47,161 nucleotides of DNA, from NCBI GenBank assembly GCA_948471115.1, contig CAOKRJ010000008.1:1-47161 (forward strand), given 5' to 3'. Within the stretch, counting starts at the first letter, position 1. Each line of letters opens with the position of its first letter. The stretch is from an uncultured Clostridium sp. (GTDB lineage: Bacteria > Bacillota > Clostridia > TANB77 > CAG-508). Of the stretch, positions 43,474-47,161 are shown piece by piece. The translations under genes and the position numbers were made by a program. Below the pieces are notes generated by a model. It searched no databases. It had not been told where the DNA came from and saw nothing but the letters and a program-made list of their open reading frames with translations.

Positions 43474-43716
43474 ATGGATAATACAATAGTAGTCGCTATA
43501 ATTAGCTTGATAGGCACGCTAGGCGGAAGTTTAGGAGGGATTTTAGTAGCAAATAAACTAACTAACTACAGAGTAGAACAGCTAGAAAAGAAAGTAGAAA
43601 AACATAATCAAGTAGTAGAACGTGTTTATCATTTAGAACAGAAAAATGCAGTGCAAGATGAAGAAATTAAAGTCGCTAATCACAGAATAAGCGACTTAGA
43701 AGGGAAGGTAAAATAA
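43474..43716 (+). CDS. Membrane-anchored coiled-coil protein (XhlA/BhlA-like)
   Basis: 80 aa: one hydrophobic helix (residues ~5-28, VAIISLIGTLGGSLGGILVA) followed by a coiled coil (YRVEQLEKKVEKHNQVVERV). This layout is typical of the holin-partner proteins that precede phage lysis genes. It is fused by one base to the next gene (TAATG). Confidence 0.75.
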   Translation: MDNTIVVAIISLIGTLGGSLGGILVANKLTNYRVEQLEKKVEKHNQVVERVYHLEQKNAVQDEEIKVANHRISDLEGKVK

Positions 43717-43922
43717 TGAAAAAGAAATTTGATTTAAAAAGTTTTGTAACAGTAGCAATGGTTTTAATTTTTGCAGGAATAATAGCAGCAGATATATTCT
43801 ATAAATCATTAAGCGAAAATTTACTATTATTATTTACTAATTTAATTACAGCAGTATTTACATATTACTTTACCAAAAAAGACAGTACAAGCGAAAATAT
43901 TAAGAATGAGGAGGACAAATAG
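43716..43922 (+). CDS. Holin-like protein
   Basis: 68 aa with two hydrophobic segments (~9-30 and ~36-52) and a charged C-terminus (TKKDSTSENIKNEEDK). Placed between the coiled-coil membrane protein and the endolysin, it is the best holin candidate. Holins form the membrane lesions that release the endolysin. Confidence 0.7.
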   Translation: MKKKFDLKSFVTVAMVLIFAGIIAADIFYKSLSENLLLLFTNLITAVFTYYFTKKDSTSENIKNEEDK

Positions 43923-43923
43923 T

Positions 43924-44049
43924 ATGGTAGTAAATTTTAATGAAGAAGAAGCAATAATAAGTTTTAATGGATTACAAATAGTAATTCAGCAAGAAGAAGC
44001 TATTGATATTGCAGAACAAATATTAGATTATTTTGAGGAGGAAAAATAA
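43924..44049 (+). CDS. Hypothetical 41-aa acidic protein in lysis cassette
   Basis: ATG 43924 follows GGAGGAC (43912-43918). The peptide is acidic (MVVNFNEEEAIISFNGLQIV...) and ends in EEEK just before the endolysin, whose ribosome site (GAGGAGG) lies inside it. No family recognised. Confidence 0.55.
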   Translation: MVVNFNEEEAIISFNGLQIVIQQEEAIDIAEQILDYFEEEK

Positions 44050-44050
44050 G

Positions 44051-44668
44051 ATGTTAAATATAAAACAGAGACAAATGAACCTAAGATTTTTAGGATATTA
44101 TGGAGGAAATATTGACGGAATAGTAGGAAATGGAACAATAGGAGCAATAGAAGAATTTCAAAGAAATTATGGACTAGCTGTAGATGGAATTTATGGAGCA
44201 AAAACAGACACAAAATTAATTGAAGTAATAAAAGCAGAGCAAGTAAAATTAGGTGTAGTAGCAGATGGAATAGCAGGACCAAATACAGTAAATGCAAGAG
44301 ATAATAAACAATTATCATGGAATGATATAAAACACTTTAAACAAAGTGAATTTACTTGTAAATGTGGGTGTGGATTTAATAGTATAAACTTAAATCTAGT
44401 TAAAATATTAGATGAAATAAGAGATTATTTTGGACAACCTATAACTGTAACAAGTGGTTGTAGATGTGCAAAACATAACGCTAAAGTATCAGGTGCAGTA
44501 TCAAATTCAAGACACGTCTCAGGTAAAGCGTCAGACATAAAAGTAGCAAATGTAGATAAAGCTAGAGTGCTTGCAAAATGCAAAGAATATGTTGCAAATG
44601 GTAGAGCTAGATATACATATACGAATAATACTAACATGAAAAATGTAGTACATATAGATATATTGTAA
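44051..44668 (+). CDS. Endolysin: peptidoglycan-binding domain + M15 peptidase
   Basis: 205 aa from ATG 44051. Residues ~1-80 contain two PG_binding_1-like repeats (DGIVGNGTIGAIEEFQRNYG; DGIAGPNTVNAR). Residues ~95-205 are an M15_3 D-Ala-D-Ala carboxypeptidase/endopeptidase fold: FTCKCGCGFNSINLNLV, ITVTSGCRCAKHNAK, SRHVSGKASDIKV (zinc His and Asp) and VVHIDIL (last zinc His). It cleaves peptidoglycan cross-links at lysis. Confidence 0.9.
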   Translation: MLNIKQRQMNLRFLGYYGGNIDGIVGNGTIGAIEEFQRNYGLAVDGIYGAKTDTKLIEVIKAEQVKLGVVADGIAGPNTVNARDNKQLSWNDIKHFKQSEFTCKCGCGFNSINLNLVKILDEIRDYFGQPITVTSGCRCAKHNAKVSGAVSNSRHVSGKASDIKVANVDKARVLAKCKEYVANGRARYTYTNNTNMKNVVHIDIL

Positions 44669-44694
44669 TGGCTAGAGAAATCTAGTCATTTTAT
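44667..44694 (+). terminator. Terminator of the lysis operon
   Basis: AATGGCTAGA pairs with TCTAGTCATT (10 bp, one G-T pair) around a GAAA loop, followed by TTTATT. It overlaps the endolysin stop codon. Confidence 0.8.
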
Positions 44695-44741
44695 TGCATA
44701 TAAAGTAAAAATATAGTAAAATATACAAGAAAGGAACAGAA

Positions 44742-45122
44742 ATGGAAGAAGAATATGTAGAAATAGGAAAAATAGATATAAAGAAATATAGTAAATTGTG
44801 TGAAAATCAAATAATTACAAATGAAGTAATTATTACTTACAAACAAATAGAACACATTAACGAAGAAAGACCAGGAGTTTTTGATAAATATAAAGATAAA
44901 TTAGAAGACGTAATAAAAACTCCAGATTATATAATAGAAGACCCTAAACACAAAGAAACAGGTTTGGTTATAAAAAAGTATGAAAAAGATGTAGTAGTTG
45001 TATTAAAACTAAATACTAGCGAAGAAGATAAGAAAAACTCTATAATTACTATATGGGAGATAAAAGAAAAAAGATTACAAAGATATTTATTAACTCACAA
45101 AACTATTTACAAAAAAGAATAA
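44742..45122 (+). CDS. Stand-alone PBECR-type (Barnase/EndoU/ColicinE5-D/RelE-like) protein
   Basis: 126 aa behind GAAAGGA, with its own AT-rich promoter region after the lysis terminator. The pattern ITYKQIEHINEERPGVFDKY, DVIKTPDYIIEDP, LVIKKYEKDVVVVLKL and WEIKEKRLQRYL fits the phage Barnase-EndoU-ColicinE5/D-RelE-like nuclease families. H and R residues in the first helix and the YLLTHKT end are candidate active-site residues. It is outside the structural operon, as lysogenic-conversion genes are, so expression in the prophage is likely. RNase function is inferred from fold only. Confidence 0.65.
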   Translation: MEEEYVEIGKIDIKKYSKLCENQIITNEVIITYKQIEHINEERPGVFDKYKDKLEDVIKTPDYIIEDPKHKETGLVIKKYEKDVVVVLKLNTSEEDKKNSIITIWEIKEKRLQRYLLTHKTIYKKE

Positions 45123-45165
45123 ATATGTTACAATAAGAGTAGAATAAGAAGGGTATGGTTTAATT

Positions 45166-45375
45166 GAGGTGGACAATGGCATCCACGCACCCTAGTGGTT
45201 AAAAGAGATGAAAGTACAGCCAAACTTTCCAATTATTCCATATCTACGTATTCTAGAGCACTTATGAAAATAAGTGCTCTTCCAATTAAGAAAGTTTCTG
45301 AGGACGGAACTGGTAGCCGTAGCCCATCGAAAGATGTAGGAGATGTGGGAGTACCACCCCACCTAAACTTTCTTG
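45166..45375 (+). ncRNA. Candidate structured non-coding RNA
   Basis: This ~210-nt stretch is visibly richer in G+C than its surroundings and full of pairings: GTGGA/TCCAC (45169-45186), a perfect 9-bp hairpin GAGCACTTA/TAAGTGCTC (45256-45279), CATC-GAAA-GATG with a GNRA tetraloop (45325-45336), GTGGG/CCCAC (45345-45362), AAACTTTC/GAAAGTTT (45222-45297) and a possible closing stem AGGTGG (45167)/CCACCT (45359). A strong terminator follows at 45382. The 61-codon frame inside has no good start. I do not recognise a known RNA class. Confidence 0.6.
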
Positions 45376-45381
45376 ACTAAT

Positions 45382-45420
45382 AGAGGTAGATTAATTAATT
45401 TTAGTCTACCTCTGTGTTAT
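45382..45420 (+). terminator. Terminator after the candidate RNA
   Basis: AGAGGTAGA (45382-45390) pairs perfectly with TCTACCTCT (45405-45413) around a T/A-rich loop, followed by GTGTTATTTATT. Its symmetry also permits leftward use. Confidence 0.7.
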
Positions 45421-45423
45421 TTA

Positions 45424-45440
45424 TTCGACAGCTTTCGACA
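45424..45440 (+). repeat. TTCGACA direct repeat, 10-bp period
   Basis: TTCGACA at 45424-45430 and again at 45434-45440, one helical turn apart, just upstream of a TATAAT (45462-45467) that precedes the 56-aa gene. It may be an activator or repressor site. Confidence 0.35.
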
Positions 45441-45488
45441 CATTAAATTAACATAATATGATATAATAAACTAAAGGAGCTGATGTGT

Positions 45489-45659
45489 ATGGAAGAATAT
45501 TACGAAAAAGCTATACAAATGATAAAATCGTTAAATACTAATTTAACAAGAGAGCAATACAATAAATTAGCTAAAAAGAATAATCTGCTATGTGCTGATA
45601 GCATAGAATACATATCTCAGAAAAGTTTTGAAAGTATTATATTAGAGAATGTAGCATAA
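45489..45659 (+). CDS. Hypothetical 56-aa protein at right prophage end
   Basis: ATG 45489 has AAAGGAGC 8-14 nt upstream and TATAAT at 45462. The peptide (MEEYYEKAIQMIKSLNTNLT..., ending ESIILENVA) is helical and could hold a small HTH around REQYNKLAKKNNLLCADSIE. Its own terminator follows at 45664. It is a separate transcription unit, so prophage-stage expression is likely. Function unknown. Confidence 0.6.
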   Translation: MEEYYEKAIQMIKSLNTNLTREQYNKLAKKNNLLCADSIEYISQKSFESIILENVA

Positions 45660-45663
45660 AATT

Positions 45664-45688
45664 AGACTAGCGTAGTGCTAGTCTTTTT
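45664..45688 (+). terminator. Terminator at the right end of the prophage
   Basis: AGACTAGC (45664-45671) pairs perfectly with GCTAGTCT (45677-45684) around GTAGT, followed by TTTTT. Confidence 0.85.
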
Positions 45689-45696
45689 GTAATTAT

Positions 45697-45721
45697 TTTA
45701 ATGCAATTTTTAATGCAACGC
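45697..45721 (+). other. Candidate attR core (direct repeat of 6158-6181)
   Basis: Same sequence as 6158-6181 apart from one extra T, same orientation, ~39.5 kb apart and just outside the last prophage terminator. Together the two copies bracket everything that looks like phage. See the left copy for the alternative reading. Confidence 0.45.
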
Positions 45722-45854
45722 CAGCAGAAAAGTATAAAAAATCGTGAAAAATTATAAAAAGTGGAAAAAATAAAAAACGCTACAAATGGTTTTATATTAA
45801 CATTTATGAGATTTTATAAAAAATAATAAAAAAGCACAAAAAGTGCCTGTTGCC

Positions 45855-45905
45855 CTTAGGAACCAGTTCTTCGGAGTGGGGGTTCAAGTCCCTTCATCCG
45901 CACCA
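45855..45905 (+). tRNA. 3' fragment of tRNA-Leu(UAG), attachment-site scar
   Basis: From the anticodon loop CTTAGGA (anticodon TAG at 45857-45859) the sequence matches a tRNA-Leu 3' half: ACCAG anticodon-stem strand, variable arm TTCTTCGGAGT, T-arm GGGTTCAAGTCCC and acceptor strand ending CATCCGCACCA. The upstream sequence (GTTGC before the loop) cannot pair with ACCAG, and no D-arm or 5' acceptor strand exists upstream, so this is not a functional gene. It is the typical duplicate left by an element integrated into the anticodon loop. Region 45722-45854 is AT-rich with no gene. Confidence 0.8.
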
Positions 45906-45937
45906 ACGACGTATCTCTTCGAACTAAATTGAACAGT

Positions 45938-45965
45938 TTGATATTTCTTAAAATCGTAGTATAAT
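45938..45965 (+). promoter_or_regulatory. Promoter upstream of leader peptide/attenuator
   Basis: TTGATA (45938-45943), 16-bp spacer, TATAAT (45960-45965). Confidence 0.6.
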
Positions 45966-46008
45966 ATAATCAATAAAAATTTATATTTTCTCGGCAAGAG
46001 TTATATAT

Positions 46009-46065
46009 ATGAGTACTTTGAAAAAATTATATTATATTGCATTATTATATTTTATTTTACGATAA
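46009..46065 (+). CDS. 18-aa leader-like peptide
   Basis: ATG 46009 opens MSTLKKLYYIALLYFILR and a stop, with GGCAAGAG a little upstream. It is very hydrophobic and ends 9 nt before the attenuator hairpin. The coding bases GAGTACTTTG (46011-46020) are complementary to the hairpin's 5' arm. This resembles the leader peptides that control antibiotic-responsive genes, but the gene now downstream is a recombinase remnant. Confidence 0.45.
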   Translation: MSTLKKLYYIALLYFILR

Positions 46066-46074
46066 ATGGATTTA

Positions 46075-46120
46075 AGAGATGTCAAAGGTACTCGTGTACT
46101 TTGATGTCTCTTTTTGTTTT
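46075..46120 (+). terminator. Attenuator-like terminator hairpin
   Basis: AGAGATGTCAAAGGTAC (46075-46091) pairs with GTACTTTGATGTCTCT (46096-46111), with small mismatches, around TCGT, followed by TTTTTG. An alternative pairing with GAGTACTTTG in the leader ORF would open it. Confidence 0.65.
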
Positions 46121-46137
46121 ATAAGGAGGTTTGAAAA

Positions 46138-46342
46138 TTGAACGAAGAAAAGAAAAAATGTGGGTTATATATGAGAGTTTCCACAGAAGATCAAGCAAGA
46201 GAACGGCTTTAGTCTTCCAGAACAAAGAGAAAGATTAGAAACTTTTTGTAAATTTAAAGGTTATGAGATAGTAGATTATTATAAAGATGCTGGAATAAGT
46301 GCGAAAACTGGTAATTATAGAGCAGAAATTGTTAAGATATGA
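46138..46342 (+). pseudogene. Large serine recombinase, N-terminal remnant with a CGG break (46204)
   Basis: TTG 46138 has GGAGGT upstream. The sequence CGLYMRVSTEDQARE carries the catalytic Ser of serine recombinases. Zero frame meets CGG at 46204-46206 and stops a codon later; skipping the C gives QARE-GFSLPEQRERLETFC, the standard family sequence, and continues to ISAKTGNYRAE before stopping at 46342. Full-length enzymes are ~450-550 aa, so this is a truncated copy, probably joined to unrelated DNA by a deletion. It may be the leftover integrase of a second element. Confidence 0.8.
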
Positions 46343-46515
46343 TAGAAGAAGTGGAAAAGCAAAGCAAAATGATAAAGATTATGGCTAAAAAGATGAGCGA
46401 AAAAATGATATGTGACTTTATAGAAACTACAAATGCAGAATGTGCAAATACAGACTGTAAAGAATGTCTAATAAAACATTTTGAAAAGGAGGTAGAAAAT
46501 GAAGAAGGATATTGA
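46339..46515 (+). CDS. Hypothetical 58-aa protein with Cys cluster
   Basis: ATG 46339 overlaps the end of the recombinase remnant. The peptide contains ECANTDCKECLIKHF, a C-x4-C-x2-C group that could bind zinc. Similar small Cys-cluster proteins occur in phage early regions. It overlaps the next gene by 17 nt. Confidence 0.5.
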   Translation: MIEEVEKQSKMIKIMAKKMSEKMICDFIETTNAECANTDCKECLIKHFEKEVENEEGY

Positions 46516-46681
46516 TACAGGTAAGTGTAAAGCCTATATTGATTTTGCATTAGCATTTATAAAAATAAGTAGAGAATTAACGGACAAAGAAAGTGAGTAT
46601 GTAAAAGCAAAGCTTGCCAAAATGTATGGAGAATGGAAATTAGAAGAATTGGAGAGTGATTTTAAGGAAAAAACAATATAA
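46499..46681 (+). CDS. Hypothetical 60-aa protein
   Basis: ATG 46499 behind AAAGGAGGT. Helical (KCKAYIDFALAFIKISRELT; KAKLAKMYGEWKLEELES). No family recognised. Part of a tight row of small ORFs. Confidence 0.55.
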   Translation: MKKDIDTGKCKAYIDFALAFIKISRELTDKESEYVKAKLAKMYGEWKLEELESDFKEKTI

Positions 46682-46772
46682 AGAAGAATTAGACAAGAAC
46701 TCAATAAAAGCATTAATTTTAAAATGTAAACTTGAAGGTTTTAAGGAATTTGAAAAAGAATTAGAGGAGTAA
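46656..46772 (+). CDS. Possible 38-aa peptide (GTG start)
   Basis: GTG 46656 with GGAGA just before it; overlaps the end of the upstream gene in another frame and ends 3 nt before the next ATG. Lys/Glu-rich (ILRKKQYKEELDKNSIKALI). Supported only by spacing. Confidence 0.35.
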   Translation: MILRKKQYKEELDKNSIKALILKCKLEGFKEFEKELEE

Positions 46773-46775
46773 ATC

Positions 46776-47015
46776 ATGTCTGAAGATAAATTTGAAAAAT
46801 TATGGGAAACTGTACAGCCGTTAAGAAAATATTACTATATTGATAAGGTCAAATCTTGGGTAGTATATGTTTATGATAAAGATGATAGTAAAAATAAGGA
46901 TTGGGGACTTTTTGACATCTATAAAAATAAAATAGTTTTTTATACAGATAATCACACAATTATAGAAAAAGCGAAACCAATAATAAAAAAAATACAAAAA
47001 TATTTGGAGGAATAA
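46776..47015 (+). CDS. Hypothetical 79-aa protein
   Basis: ATG 46776 after AGAGGAG. Mixed strand/helix (YYYIDKVKSWVVYVYDKDDS; WGLFDIYKNKIVFYTDNHTI). No family recognised. Followed 3 nt later by another small ORF. Confidence 0.55.
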   Translation: MSEDKFEKLWETVQPLRKYYYIDKVKSWVVYVYDKDDSKNKDWGLFDIYKNKIVFYTDNHTIIEKAKPIIKKIQKYLEE

Positions 47016-47018
47016 ACT

Positions 47019-47120
47019 ATGACAGAAGAAGAGAAGAAAGCGATAGAAAATTTCGATAAAAGATTAACAATAGAAAAATACACTAAAAATATTGGAACAC
47101 CTTTTAAGAGACTATCGTAA
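47019..47120 (+). CDS. Hypothetical 33-aa peptide
   Basis: ATG 47019 behind TGGAGGA. Peptide MTEEEKKAIENFDKRLTIEK... is like the N-terminus of small phage proteins and may be a truncated copy. A hairpin follows. Confidence 0.45.
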   Translation: MTEEEKKAIENFDKRLTIEKYTKNIGTPFKRLS

Positions 47121-47130
47121 AAGTTGTGTA

Positions 47131-47150
47131 AATCGGATTTCCTTCCGATT
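47131..47150 (+). terminator. Hairpin at right edge
   Basis: AATCGGA (47131-47137) pairs with TCCGATT (47144-47150) around TTTCCT. No T-run is visible before the window ends. Confidence 0.5.
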
Positions 47151-47161
47151 GATAACAAAAT

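Noticed and set aside
45301..45340. Hammerhead ribozyme (CTGAGGA...CGAAAG)
   Set aside because: The core would need CUGAUGA and the proper three stems; the GAAA here is a tetraloop inside a 4-bp hairpin.
45195..45380. 61-codon open frame in the G+C-rich region
   Set aside because: No ATG or ribosome site at its start, composition unlike the neighbouring genes, and it overlaps many RNA stems; better explained as non-coding RNA.
16590..46206. Explaining the CGG sites as random pseudogene decay
   Set aside because: Eight indels of identical type (one C before a Gly GGN) with no deletions or other indels at conserved sites, apart from one A in the fibre, is not how random decay looks; base-calling error remains possible and is listed as a test.
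1..47161. CRISPR array or insertion sequence
   Set aside because: I saw no regularly spaced direct repeats of CRISPR size, no cas genes and no transposase.

Overview
The window is very AT-rich (roughly 70% A+T by eye), with strong purine-rich ribosome binding sites, AGA as the main arginine codon and sigma-A type promoters. This points to a low-GC Bacillota, most likely a gut Clostridia-type bacterium. Nearly all of it is mobile DNA: a complete PBSX/XkdK-type contractile-tail prophage (about 6.16-45.7 kb) flanked by pieces of other mobile elements.

Left flank (1-6.15 kb): the C-terminal part of a relaxase, then a three-gene defence or toxin-antitoxin-like operon (viroplasmin + RNase HI fused to an RnlA-like HEPN RNase; an RnlB-like antitoxin; a TPR protein ending in a cold-shock domain), then an ApaLI-type restriction endonuclease with its DNA methyltransferase. 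Prophage lysogeny region (6.17-10.9 kb): tyrosine integrase, a tiny ORF, a LexA-like CI repressor facing a Cro-like gene across palindromic operators, and antirepressor-type genes. Replication region (10.96-20.9 kb): DUF2800, DUF2815, family-A DNA polymerase, D5-type primase-helicase, a cluster of TGTTACA iterons, VRR-NUC nuclease, SNF2 helicase and a sigma-like late regulator. Packaging and head (21.1-30.8 kb): terminase, portal, a MuF protein carrying a C-terminal toxin domain, YjcQ-like protein, scaffold, capsid, connectors. Tail (30.8-42.2 kb): sheath, tube, gpG/gpGT-type chaperones with a classical -1 slippery site, tape measure, LysM baseplate protein, baseplate wedge, and a very Ser/Thr-rich fibre. 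Then a GT-A glycosyltransferase, holin-like proteins, an M15 endolysin, a stand-alone Barnase/EndoU/RelE-fold (PBECR-type) protein and a G+C-richer region that looks like a structured RNA.

Right flank (45.7-47.2 kb): a 3' fragment of tRNA-Leu(UAG) (an attachment-site scar), a leader-peptide/attenuator-like structure, a truncated large serine recombinase and a run of small phage-like ORFs.

The most striking signal is translational. Reading all recognised genes on both strands, I find exactly eight in-frame CGG codons. Every one lies where the conserved protein continues only if the C is skipped and the next GGN is read as glycine (primase-helicase, VRR-NUC twice, terminase large subunit, YjcQ-like protein, LysM baseplate protein twice, serine recombinase). 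CGG is never used in frame as an arginine codon, while CGT, CGA and CGC are used, and CGG out of frame is common. This suggests that CGG is unassigned in the host and CGGN is decoded as Gly with a +1 shift. A sequencing artefact or unusual decay must be excluded. A second strong candidate is the RNase HI-RnlA fusion operon: it joins in one chain two proteins known to interact functionally in E. coli.
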